Assembly: GCF_000143415.4 (NCBI RefSeq)
Contig: NW_003314320.1
Span: 614,099-678,098 of the forward strand
Reading direction: 5' to 3'
DNA length: 64,000 bases
DNA from: Selaginella moellendorffii
Lineage: Eukaryota > Streptophyta > Lycopodiopsida > Selaginellales > Selaginellaceae
Part shown: positions 49,311-61,500 of the stretch, in pieces
Layout of the letters: each line of letters opens with the position of its first letter
Numbering within the stretch: the stretch's first letter is position 1
Translations under genes and position numbers: made by a program
The notes under the pieces: generated by a model
The model's database searches: none
The model's input: the letters and a program-made list of their open reading frames with translations, nothing else
Told to the model about the DNA's origin: nothing

Positions 49311-50440
49311 CGGCATCATGCTGGAAAAGGTAGAAAAAACCACTTTTTTCTCTCTAGCAGCATCGGCAGTGGCAGCAGCAGCAGCAGCAGCAGCGATTTT
49401 TATTTATAGTTCTATAAATTTGGATCGATCGAAGAACAAGGAGACGATTGACGAAGCTGGTGTTGCTTGTAGGTGAAAAAAACGAAAGAAAAAAAATCCC
49501 AGGCGTGACACGGAAGTGACTTGCTCGTTGTCTCCTTTGTTCTTGCTTTCTCTTGATCTCTACGCTCTCTATTCAGGTGTATATTATATAGTGATCTCTC
49601 CAAAGGCGGCAGTACTTCCATTTATACCAAGACGCCTCTTCCGGGAACTTGGGAAGAACAAGGAAAAAAAAAAATAATCAATCTTTGTCAAAAGCTTGGT
49701 GGTTTGTACCTTGGTGAAAATCAGATTTTTTTACTCGTGGTGTCGGTAGAAGTATACGGTGGGAGAGATCGAGATGTTTGCTGGTCCCTTTGTGTGCTTT
49801 GCAGGATCTTGTCCCGGCACTGTTTGCTAGCTGCGCGAATGGCAGACCATGTGGTGCGGGCGGAATATTCGACAGGCGGTGACGGAATATTTAGACGGGG
49901 ATGGATATTCCGGTTACCTACGAGGAGGGACACTGTTCTTGATTATCGTCTCTCAAAGCACACGAGAAGATGGATGGAAGGCGCGATTTGCCAACAATGG
50001 GGGAGCTTCCAGGCGATGGTGCGTAGGGTTGCTTCTCGGCAGCGAGGCGGCGGAGCTAGCATCGATTGTCCGGTGAGCGCTGCGTCGGTCTAGGCTGGGA
50101 GCGATCGATATAGCGCCTTGCGCTTAGGGCTTTTGGACGAATTTGTGGGAATTCCTGGCGAATTCCTGGCAGCGGCTAGGCAGCGGCTTGTGGTTGGGAA
50201 ATTTCGGTAGCGCAGCTCTTAGCTAGCAGGGATTTCCAGCACCGAGCGGGAGTTTTAGAACAGGTGATGAGAAATCTTGTGGCAGTGGCGCGATGTGGGA
50301 TCGGGATAGAATCACCAGCGGCGGCTAGGCAGGAAAATCTCTGGGAAATATTGCATGGGATGGAGTGGCGGCTCGCGGCGCGTTTTATAATGCCTTGAGA
50401 AGAGCCGGGTTTAATTTTTCTTTCCTCTCTTCCTACGTCT
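49311..50440. other. Spacer between AGC kinase and DENN gene
   Basis: About 1.1 kb with a GCA trinucleotide run at 49372-49394 shortly after the kinase stop. The rest includes kinase 3' UTR and the DENN leader. A 129-codon frame around 49704-50093 has no recognisable family and is probably chance. Confidence 0.45.
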
Positions 50441-50470
50441 ATGGAGGTTTTGTCCACACGACATGGATGA
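50441..50470 (+). promoter_or_regulatory. Upstream ORF overlapping the DENN start codon
   Basis: ATG GAG GTT ... GGA TGA gives nine codons and a stop; its TGA (50468-50470) lies just past the DENN ATG (50463), in another frame. If it lies in the mRNA, it could lower translation of the main frame. Confidence 0.45.
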
Positions 50471-53400
50471 TATGGAAGCAAGCGAAGCATCTTCCACTCC
50501 AGGTAACAGCGAGCCGCCGGAGCAACGCTCGTTTCTTGCGCAGACCACTGAAGAAGTTGCCAGAGCCGCCGTAGCGGCCGCTGCCGCGATCAGGCCTCGA
50601 CCATCCATTGTGGTTTCGTCCAGGCATCCGGTTGATAGCAGCAGTGCGTTCCAGAACAACAATAGCTTTAACAAATGGAGGCGCCAGCTTCAAAAGGTGT
50701 GGAAGTGGGGCTTGTACCCGCGTGAAGGTGGCAAGAAGAGCTCTTTCAATCCAGAGCTGCTGACCAAACAAAAGCGCCAGTGGATCGAGCTGCAGCTTCA
50801 AGCGTTGGTAAAGCAAAAGCTCTTGGATTGTCTCTCTTTTTGACGCATTGCTGCAGGAGAAGAAGCAGAAGAAGGAACCAACCAGCATCTTTGAGCATTT
50901 TGTGGTGGTCGGCTTGCATCCCGAGACTAATGTGGAGGTTGTGGAGGCCGCGTTTGCGAAGAAGAAGGCCTGGGAGAGGAATGTGGAGAAAGCTGAGCGG
51001 CTGAGCGAGGCCGATCGGCAGTATCGCGGTGCTCCGGCTCCTACGTTGGAGCCTCAAGTAGGTGATTATTGTTTTCATGCATCTCGTTTGCTTACGTATC
51101 GATTTTGAGATTGCAGGTACTCTTCAAGTATCCTCCAGGGAAACGTCTACCTTTAAGAACCAAAGATCTCCCATCGTTTTGCTTCCCGAGTGGTGTCGAA
51201 GTACGTGCGTATAGTAAGCTTGCCTAGCTGTGACTGAACGAACTCTTTGATTGCCTGTAGGCCAAAGTCGTTGAGCGGACCCCTTCCATGAGCGATTTGA
51301 ACGAGGTCGTTTATGGACAGGTACTGAGACTTTTTGTTCTTTCAGTTTTATTCACTTTTATCATTTGCAGGACCATCAGGTGCGAGATGATCTGTCTTTC
51401 GTTTTTGTTCTCAAGGTGTGTAAAAGCTCTCTCAATCATAAAAAGCTACATCGTATTAAGTTTGCAGGTAGCAGATAATGCAACGCTTTATGGAATCTGC
51501 ATTTTCGTTCGCGAGATTGTTCAAAGGGCGCCAGGATTTTTTTCAGTAAACACGCCCTTATCGTCGTCCAGGTTGACGCGAAGCCGGTTTCTGGTCTCCG
51601 CACCCCGATGCTACTGCATTCTCACGAAGCTTCCTTTTTTCCACCTACATTTTGAAGTATTGCAGAGGTACGTGCTAAAAGAGCGAGTGCTCTACGATTG
51701 CTAATGGTTTTTTCTTCTCTGGCAGTATTATTGCACAGGAGCGGCTTGATCGGATCAACCAATGTGTTAGCGAAATGAAGATATCCGACTACGTGCCTCC
51801 ACTTGTTAAGCTCGGAAGTAAGGCAAATGGGAAAGCCAATTCCCCAAGGGATGACGATGAGGACGGCTGGATGGAGAGTGCAATTCCCGTCGAAGACGTT
51901 CTAGGGGCAACAGCAGCAGCTGCGGGCTTGATTTCCGAGAGCGAGATGAACTCATTTTCTTCTCTGAAGCACTCTAGCTTCTCCGAGAGAGACACTGAGT
52001 CGGGAGAAAGTGCTGAGATTTGTGCGACTGCCGAGAGTAGAGAATCAAACGGGCATATGGTGGAACAGAATGAGTCAGAGTTGCAAGCGTCTTCGCCAGA
52101 TGATGTCCTTGCGAGCAGTACTGTGGATACGCCTCCGTCACACCGTGGCCATGAACGAGCTGAAAGCTCCGACTCCATTTACAGGTACGCCGTGCAAACA
52201 CGTTCTAATGATGTACGTCTCACTCGTACTTTTACTGTGGCAGTGTTGTGGAAAGCTGTACTCAAAGCCTGGATTCTGACGAAGAAAATTGCGAGACAAG
52301 CGGTTTGGGTCAGGATGACATCGGTGTAGACTCTGTTTTCAAATGGGCCGAGGTGCTATCAGTTGTTTTCATTTATCTTATATTTTACATGTTCTTCTCT
52401 TTTCGCCTTCAGGAAAATAACTGTGACGCGTTGCGTATAATCTGTATGTATTACCACCTTCCAGTACCTCCCAGAGGCAGTCCGGTGTTTTTCCGGCCTC
52501 TCGACCATCTACAACCTTTGAACTTTGTCAGACCTCGGGAAGCAACCGACGATCCAGATGGATCGAAGAGCGGCCTGGAGCTAGCTGAGGTAACAGTGTT
52601 TTATAGTTTCATCTGATTCTAAACCTTGGACGCGTTCAATATAGGCCCACGAAACTGCAGCGGCGGAAGAAGAGGCCATTCTACTGTCGCTGTGGACTGT
52701 GTCTACCGTGTGCAGATCACTCTCCCTTGATACCGTGGGTTTATTTGATACCCAGTGCTTGCAGTGCTATCTAACTGTTTTTCTTGGCAGATACTCTCTA
52801 TGGTTGCTGGAGCTTTACTCGAGAGACAAATGGTGGTTGTTTGTCCGAACGTTGTAAGTGGCATGGATTTATTTGCAACAGTTTCTCAGGTTTTGTCTGC
52901 CGCAGGGCATTTTATGTGCAGTTGTACTCTCCATAATCCCCATGCTGAGACCATTTCAATGGCAGAGTCTACTGCTGCCGGTAAGTTTTAATTACGTCAT
53001 GCCCGTTATCCCGAGCTTTGGCACAGGTACTTCCATATAAAATGCTGGACTTTCTCGACGCCCCGGTGCCTTTTGTAGTAAGTCATTACCTCTGTTTACA
53101 TCTATTGGTGGTAGTGACTATAACTTCTCCAGGTTGGCGTCCAACACAAAAGCTCTGAAGTGCGCTCCAAAATTTCCAACTTGATGCGTGTGAATGTATA
53201 TAAGAACCAGGTATAAGCTACTGCGTTTGATGCTCTCTTGGCTGAAAGCTTCCTTTCGTTCAGGTGACTGTGTCTTACTTGCCTCAGTTGCCGAGACAGA
53301 GAGAGCTGGTAGCGGCACTGGAAACGTATCACTCCGAGCTCGCGGCTGTGGACTTTAAAGCAAAGAGACATCCAGTCCACGAGTACACGGAATCACAGGT

Positions 53401-53801
53401 AGTTTGCTCCGGTTGGTGCGACTGAACGAGAGATGGTTTCGGCATTGCAGGCACAGGCAGCGGATGGCTTTTTGAAGACTCTTAGAAGCTACTTAGAATC
53501 GCTATGCGCGGACGTGCGCGCTCACACGATCACAAACGTTCAATCTAATAACGACCGAGTAAGTCTCTCCGGCTTGTTGTATCATCTAACGACGCATATC
53601 CCGTCCAGGTCTCGTTGCTTTTGAAGGAGAGTTTTATTGATTCCTTCCCCAGCCGAGATCGTCCTTTTATCAAGGTAACACAAGATAGTACTTACTACAG
53701 TTTTCACAAGAAAACTAAAAGCTCGTTCTACTACTTCGCAGCTGTTCGCTGATACTCAACTCTTTTCGGTACATACTGACGCCGTTCTATCGAGCTTTTG
53801 A
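50463..53801 (+). CDS. DENN (AEX-3) domain protein
   Basis: Many small exons. The N-terminal region (FNKWRRQLQKVWKWGLYP, QRQWIELQLQAL-like) precedes the upstream DENN part: IFEHFVVVGLHPETNVEVVE, FKYPPGKRLPLRTKDLPSFCFPSGVEA, LNEVVYGQDHQVRDDLSFVFVLKVADNATLYGICIFVRE, RCYCILTKLPFFHLHFEVL. An acidic Ser-rich insert follows (about 51775-52330). The core continues with LRIICMYYHLPVPPRGSPVFFRPLDHLQPL, LLSLWTVSTVCRSLSLDTILSMVAGALLERQMVVVCPNVG, LCAVVLSIIPMLRPFQWQSLLLPVLPYKMLDFLDAPVPFVVGVQ, and a down-DENN-like end with VSLLLKESFIDSFPSRDRPFIKLFADTQLFSVHTDAVLSSF. DENN proteins are generally Rab GEFs in vesicle traffic. No WD40 repeats, so not the SCD1 type. The start may lie upstream, but 50463 is the first ATG of this frame after the short uORF. 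Confidence 0.88.
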
Positions 53802-53991
53802 TAAGTGTACACTGGCAGGCTTGTAATTTTTTTCTTTCTTTCTTGGTTCCCTCACACTTTTATCCAGCTGACGGGGTGTATCTACATATAAAAGAGAAAC
53901 TTTTGAGACAAAAATAGCCACTCATATAGTAAGTTAATAGTTTTACAAAACGGAGAAAAAAGAAGAAAAAATTCACCCAGTTTGGCGGAGT

Positions 53992-55009
<1,018 letters not shown>

Positions 55010-55196
55010 CGCTCGCGCCTCGCGCTCTTCTTTCTAGGGCTCCTGGCAAAAACCCGAGCAAAGAAATCGCCACCGTCGGTTCTCGTGCAATCCCAGCCGT
55101 CAATCGCCCAACGGTCGAGATTTTCTCAATCACAGCCGTCGGACACCAACAGCCACGATATCCCTTGTACAAAACAACGAGCGAGAAAATTTGTAT

Positions 55197-57384
55197 TTAG
55201 ACCGCTTTCACAGTGAGGCCGCTGGGATGGTGGTGGTAGACTTCGTCCCTGGAAGGCATTTCCAAGCAACAATTAGCTCCCTGAAGCCCACCTTGGAGGA
55301 CGCTACTGGAGCTATAGTCGACGTTCATGCTAAACGCTCCAACGCTTCCGTGCGATGAGCAGTCTGTCAATGCCGGCGAGAATGGCCTCGAGTTGTCTTG
55401 GACAGCAAGCTGCTGAAGCCTCGATCTCGCAAGCTTCGATGCCAATTCACCGTCCCCTACCTGTGGTTGTGTTTTTCGAGCACGGAGTGAGGAGGCAGTC
55501 GAGAAAAATGAGAGCTTTACCTTGTTGAGAGCTGCCATTTCCACGTCTCGAGCCGTCACTCCCCGCTTGACACGGTCCCGGACTTGCGTGCGTCTCAACG
55601 TCTTGAGCTCCTCCTCCAAGCCGACCTTTTCGCTCTTGAGCTTGTTGATCTCCATCAAGAGCTGGTTCACCGTGTTCATCAAATCCATCTTTTCTGGTGG
55701 TATGCGGCCGTTGCGTGGTTGCCGGACCAAGAACTGGATATATAAAACACGAAGCTCGCTCAGAGAGATGGACAATCAAAAGAGAGAAAGAGAAAAAAGC
55801 TTTGTACCTTTTGGTTGAGCTTCAAAGTTTCGAGCTCTGTTCGGGCTTTCTCGTTATCCTGTGGTGCCAGAAAAGCAAATAAGAACGCGATGAAAACCAA
55901 AGAGCAAATTCTGGAAATAAACAGCAAACCTTCCGCAGTTGGAAAACTTGAGAAACCAGCTGAGATCGCGCACTGGATTCCTCCTTGAGGCTGGCTTCTA
56001 GCATGGCCCTGGATGCCTCGACAGAATGGAGCTTGTCTTGCAAAGCTGTTAGCTCCTTCTGGACTTCCATAAGCCGTCCTTGACCTTGTTGCTCTTCCGT
56101 TTCATACATTTTTAGCTTAGATTTTAATTGCTGCACTTCGGCATTGAAGAGTTTCTGTAGAGCACAACAACGTCACGTTCTCGTTGAATAAGAACAAAGA
56201 ATGTTTCTGGTAGACAGATAGCAAATAGAAACAAAAACAGACAGTACGCACCTGCAAGGACTGTAACTCTTGGCGAAGTAAATGCTTCTCAAATCCAGCC
56301 TCGTCACCGCTAGGCACAGCTTGGCCCGTTGGCTGCTTCTTATCCCGCGTCAGCTGCATCTCGTTGCGCAACTCCTCATTCTCTTGTTTCAACTGCGATC
56401 CCCCATTAACGGCAACGTCAAAATCTATCAAGCACACAGGAAACAAAGCTATAAACTAAAGACCTTTCCGCGAATGAGAACGAGTGTGTCGTTCTTTGCG
56501 TCCACAATCACCCTTAATAAAGTCAAGCTGTTCTCCAATCTCGTCAGCTGCAAGGGAAAAAAAACAAGTCATACACAGTACGTGAGCATCAACCTGTGAT
56601 CTTATCTATATCTCTCCTTTTGCTTGCACAAGAGAAAAAAAAAAATCAAAATTCTCGTACCTGTTGCATGATAAGTCTGCCCTCTCCAGAATCTGGTGCT
56701 ACTTTTTGCGGCAACTTGCCGACTTCAAAACCGGAAGGCTTAAAAGTAGGAAGAACGTGTCGTTGGAAGCTGTCCACGGAATCCGCGAGGCTGCTGACAA
56801 TCGCTGTGCTCTTGCACAGAGCCTCCTCCAAACTCCGGATGTGGTCGGCCATTCGAGACTCTTGAGAGCCGGCGTTGTGCCTGGCCTCCTCGAACGCACG
56901 CAGCGCCTCCTCCTTCTGTATGTGCAGTTCATCCCTCTCGTTGATCACCTCCCGCAGCTGCGCCGACGTGCCTTGCAACAGTGACTTGAGCTGCTCCACC
57001 TCGCACTTGAGCTGCGAAGTTTGCGACTGGACGAGTGATGACACCTCCGCGTCACGGTGCTGTCGCAGCCTCTGGAGCTCAATCCTCTGAAATGAGAGAA
57101 AACGAATCACTCCTTAAAAGTAGCTACTTGAAAGAAGAAAAGCTCACAGCAAACTTGTAAAGTACCTGGTTTTTCTCCCTGGCGATGACATCGTTAAGCT
57201 GGCACCTCAACAAATCGTTCTCGTTCCTCAGCGACTGGGACAACACGCTTTCGACGTCTGTTAACTTGGGCTGGACTTTCTTCTGCAAATCCAATCGTGT
57301 CACCAAAAAAATAAAAATCCAAAATGTGGCACTCACATCTGGTGTAGATGATCTGTCGCCAACAACACTCCGATTTCCATCCAT
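55197..57384 (-). CDS. Long coiled-coil protein, family not recognised
   Basis: Several exons on the minus strand. The first in-frame ATG is at 57384 (MDGNRSVVGDRSSTP). Nearly the whole protein is heptad-rich: LTDVESVLSQSLRNENDLLRCQLNDVIAREKNQ, RIELQRLRQHRDAEVSSLVQSQTSQLKCEVEQLKSLL, QLREVINERDELHIQKEEALRAFEEARH, DHIRSLEEALCKSTAIVSSLADSVDSFQRHVLPTF, LKQENEELRNEMQLTRDK, KSKLKMYETEEQQGQGRLMEVQKELTALQDKLHSVEASRAMLEASLKEESSARSQLVSQVFQLRK, then EINKLKSEKVGLEEELKTLRR. The C-terminal ~90 residues are low-complexity Ser/Asn with PSRDEVYHHHPSGLTVKAV. No membrane segment, motor or zinc finger is visible. It could be a scaffold or cytoskeleton-linked protein; I do not assign a function. Leader has CCCTAAACC near 57544. 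Confidence 0.75.
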
Positions 57385-58892
57385 GTCTGCATCAAAACAA
57401 TCGTCAGGATCCAGCACCACTCACGCTAAAATACATTTTTTCCTTCTCTCCTCGTGGATGGGAGCAAAGCAAACTAGGAGGAGGAATTACACATAGGCGA
57501 CATGATCCGCCCACTGGGAAAAAAACCGAACTTACGCTGTGTGCCCTAAACCTATTTTACCGGTTAGGGCAAAAGTGGGCGCGCCGGAAGAGCGCCGCAA
57601 CCTCATGGATCCACAATGCGCGGCGCCGAGGAGGAGGAGAATCGAGAAAAACTCTGCCCTGATTCATCGCGGTGATTGACCGAGCAATCGATCGCGCCGG
57701 CCACAGCGCGAAACTCTTTTTCTCCCGTTCTAGCCCTAAAATAAATTCGGACCCCCTTTCGCGCGCTAGAGCAAAGGGGTCGCTCGATCGAATCCTGCCA
57801 CTGCCTGCCGTAAAAAGAATGAAAGTTACAGTTACGGTCGGGGCATAGTTGAAAGAATCTAGGTTAGCGTGTCACCGAATATGCCCTCCCCCGAGGAAGA
57901 GGAGAGAATCGCAGAGAGAGGGGGGCGGGGAGGGGGAAATTGTATCCTCGGGAACTCTGAATCGCGGCAATGGAATCCAAGGCGCGAGTAGTAATTCCAT
58001 CCTCCTCTTCTCTCTCCCTCCTCCCCTCCTCTCTCTCGCTCGGCCGGAGGAATATATAGAGGGGATGAGGGCTTGGATTCGTTTCGCGATGCCCTACGGC
58101 AATTCCTCGCGCGCTTGTTCTTCCTGTTCTCCTTCGTGTTCTTGCGCTAGATCGGCGCTGCGATAGCAAGAATTGGGGTGACAATCGGCAATGCGGGAAA
58201 CAGAGTGGGGTGTTTGACCACCGCTCTCCTCTCTCTTTTTTATTCCTTGATTGATCCCCTCTCCTCTCGCTTTCTCACAATATCACGGCAGCTGGGTCCG
58301 TGATCCACGGCGGCCTCCTCTAGCGCGTCGATTTCGTGTGGCCGGCCAGCGCAATTCTCCCTCTCCCCCTTCCAATCGCGCCATTGGGGTTCTTGGTGGA
58401 ATTTCTCGCCATTGCTGTTCTTGCGCTAATGGTTATCATCGAGCAACGCGTCTCTTCTATGTCACCGTGGAGGCCAGATCGTCGCGGCTCAAGAATTGGT
58501 AGCTTCAGATCTCCCAGGATCCAGGGATCATCGCCACAATTCCAGGTAAATCACTGAGACTTCTTGTTTAGAGAATCTACACGTACCACCACTACTACTA
58601 CTACTACTGCTACTGCTCCGGCTACTACTTCTCCGCCGAGAATTTTTTTCTTCGATCGACTGCATCATCCTTCTTCATCAGCCATACATACAGTCTCGTC
58701 GGTTGAGTCGGCCCATCAGAAACTAGAAATTCTTCGCCAGCCATCGCAGATCTTCTCACCAGCCAGTCCAAAAATACTTCCTTACGCCTCCCAAAAATTT
58801 AACGCGCAGAGAATCATTCAAGTCCGACCGCTACAGATCAAATTCTTCTTCTTCCCGAGAGTCAAGTTCTATAAAGAGCTCCCCTTGAAACG
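57385..58892. other. Divergent region upstream of the coiled-coil and SEC14 genes
   Basis: About 1.5 kb. It holds telo-box-like CCCTAAACC/GGTTAGGGC (57544-57580), GA/CT-rich stretches (57895-57935, 58000-58050) and a TATATAGAGG box-like motif at about 58053. An ACT/GCT triplet repeat at 58585-58629 is probably in the SEC14 5' leader. Frames here are short and unsupported; a leader intron is possible. Confidence 0.45.
58585..58629 (+). repeat. ACT/GCT triplet microsatellite
   Basis: ACC ACC, then six ACT, then GCT/ACT alternation, 265-310 bp before the SEC14 ATG. Confidence 0.7.
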
Positions 58893-61098
58893 ATGGATTG
58901 TGAATCCATCAAGCAAATGGAAGCTCTCTTAGAACAAGGTAAAGTTTCTCCAGTCTCTCGCAGGCACAGTTCTCTCTTCTGGTTCCACGAGAGTTCTTCT
59001 TTCCTTTTTGTTCTTGATAGATTCTAAGTTTCTTAGGACAGTGCTTGGTGGTTGTTCTAATGGCTATTTTTTTTCTTGCTCTCCGTTTTGTTTATTAGAT
59101 TCTCGTCAACTTAACTAACACTTTGCTTTGATCGCATGATACGTTTCCTGGGCGGTGTTTGTAGCCGATGAGCCTCTCCAGCGATCTTTCCAGGTGACTT
59201 CAAACTTTTGCGAGATTGGCCCATGCAAGAGTTGTCTTTTTTGCTTCTTCTTCTTGCCTGAGCTTCGACTTCTCGTGTGGATGGATTCGCGTGTTAAGTG
59301 TCTTTCCTTGGAGCACAGCGACTTTTTTCCTTTGAATCTAGAAACGTGTTGCTTCCCTTTCCTGTATGTTTGTGTTTGTTTCCTTTTTTTCCTCTCTTTC
59401 TAATTTGTGTACGCGTGGTGGGGACTGTTTGGAAGCTCTTATGGTGGAATCGATTTTTTTCCGAGTGATGGGATTCGTTTCTTGACTGACTTCTTACAAA
59501 ACCAAAAAGTTTCTGGGTGGACTTCTCACTCATGCTTTTACGTGTATCAGAATATGCATCAAGGATTCAAGGAAAATAATCTGGAGCGCTTTCTGCGAGC
59601 GCGGGAAGGCAATGTCGTCAAAGCCAACAAGATGGTAAACGTCATCGCTGTCAGTGAGTTCGATGCTAACTTGTTCGTGACAATCCCAGCTTGTGGATTC
59701 CTTAAATTGGAGAGTAAGCAACGACATCGACGACATTCTCTCTGTAAGCATTCTGATTTCCATTCGTCCATTCATTTCTCGGTTAAGTAAGGTCGTTGTT
59801 TGAGCTTTTTTCTCCTTTTCCTAGAAACCGATTGAGCCGAAAGAATTGTACGATGCAATCCGAGAATCACAGCTTGTTGGCATGTCCGGATTCGACAAGC
59901 AGGTAACTTTCAATCGTGAAAGTTCTTTAGTTTTTTTCCCGGATCATGTGGATAATCCAGATCCCGAGATTCTTTTCAGGGTAGACCTGTCTTTGCTATC
60001 GGAGTAGGACATAGTGGCTACGATAGAGCACCGGTGAGTTTTCTCTGAGCCAAAAAGCTGTCGAAAATTTCTCCTAAAGTTTTTAACTCCGGGATTTCTT
60101 GTCCAGCTTGACAAGTATGTACAATCGCACATTCAGATTAACGAATACCGTGACCGTGTTGTTCTTGTAAGTTTTTCAATGCTCCTCTTGTATTTTCCTT
60201 TTGTTTCTTCTCAAGTAGTTCTAAACCTTTTTTTCACTTTTGTCAACACATCCAGCCAGCTGCGTCAAGGCAATTGGGACGATACGTAGGCTCGTGTTTG
60301 AAGATTCTTGACATGACTGGCCTCAAGCTATCAGCTTTGAACCGGATCAAGGTAGGTTTTCTAATTCTTTTTTTGCCTGATATCATATACAATCCTTCTC
60401 CAGATCTTGACGGTCATTTCAACCATCGATGATCTAAACTATCCCGAGAAAACGGACGCGTACTACATTGTCAATGCTCCTTACGTTTTCACTGCGTGCT
60501 GGAAGGTAAACAACTTAAATTCTCTTCTAAGTTAAGTTGTTCCCTTCATCGTCTGGTAGGCTGTCAAACCATTGCTGCAAGAACGCACGAAGAAAAAGAT
60601 CAAAGTTTTGCAAGGCTCGGGTAGAGAAGAGCTCCTTAAGGTGACGGTTTTCTCCATTAAGTTAAGGAGTTCTCCAAACGATATTTACCATTTTTTTTTT
60701 TCTCGACTTTGCAGGTCATGGATGCGAGTGTCATTCCGGAGTTTTGCCGGCCATCCAAAGAATCGAGAGGGAAAACCACGCCGATAGAGCCCAGCACTAG
60801 CTGCTTCTCATCGTCACATCCTTTCCACATAGAGCTATGGAGCTACATCAAGCAGCGAGCTCTCGAGTCCCAATCAAGGAAGTGTGGGCCAGCTCCAACT
60901 CTCTCTTTTCACGTGAAAGTCCCAGACAAAGCCTCGGAGGGGAGCTCGGAAGTCGTCCAGATCATCGAGTCGACGTTAGAGCACTTAAATCTGGACGAGG
61001 ATGGTAGCGTTAGTGGTAATGGTAGCACCAGCGGCAGTAACCATGGTAGCAGCCACCATGGTACCGACGACGAAGCAAGCAGCAAAGCTCGAGAGTGA
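58893..61098 (+). CDS. SEC14/CRAL-TRIO lipid-transfer protein
   Basis: Exon 1 58893-58938 (MDCESIKQMEALLEQ), then small exons giving ADEPLQRSFQ, MHQGFKENNLERFLRAREGNVVKANKM (CRAL-TRIO N-terminal helices), DSLNWRVSNDIDDIL, and the lipid-binding domain: PIEPKELYDAIRESQLVGMSGFDKQGRPVFAIGVGHSGYDRA, YVQSHIQINEYRDRVVLP, GRYVGSCLKILDMTGLKLSALNRIKILTVISTIDDLNYPEKTDAYYIVNAPYVFTACWKAVKPLL, TKKKIKVLQGSGREELLKVMDASVIPEFC. The C-terminal ~100 residues (FHIELWSYIKQRALES..., then Gly/Ser/His-rich) lack a GOLD or nodulin domain. SEC14 proteins exchange phosphatidylinositol and phosphatidylcholine and stimulate phosphoinositide kinases; plants also have root-hair and secretion roles. Intron phases fit the joins checked; a few internal ends are approximate. 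Confidence 0.92.
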
Positions 61099-61500
61099 GC
61101 AAAAAATTTTCCCCATCTTTCTCAACTTCTTTTTCTTGCTTTTGACACCAACAATGGTGAAGAAAGCCTTTAGAGCAAACACAAAAATTTTCCAGCGTCT
61201 TGTTCGTCCTTTTTATTAGTGCAGTGTTCTCTCCATGTATCTATCTCCACGTTTTTTTTTTTTTTTTTCTCTTTCCTCTTGTTTGGAGCGTTCTGTTGTC
61301 AATAGAGAGATGGAAGGCAGTGGTTGGATTCGCATTTTTATATAGCGACAGTCCCGGGAATCGAACCCCCGACCGCCAAGAAGCGAAGGGAAGGAGAAGA
61401 TGCAAGGCGCTGGTATTTCCTCGTTTGATCCGGCCGGGAGCGCCGAAGCGATGGAGTGAGGTTAGGGTTTTGTGTTGCGCGAGAGCTGGGATCGCCGAAT
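61099..61500. other. Spacer between SEC14 and GRAM-VASt genes
   Basis: 400 bp containing the SEC14 3' UTR (poly-T near 61254-61268) and the next gene's leader with GTTAGGGTTTT at 61461-61471. A box-B-like GGTTCGATTCC (minus strand, about 61353-61363) is isolated. Confidence 0.45.

Noticed and set aside
49704-50093. 129-codon frame between kinase and DENN genes
   Set aside because: No recognisable motif, no splice continuity and overlapping alternative frames of similar length.
61330-61385. tRNA-like T-arm (minus strand GGTTCGATTCC)
   Set aside because: The T stem has two G-G clashes, no matching 5' acceptor half or D arm is found upstream. Only a chance box-B match.
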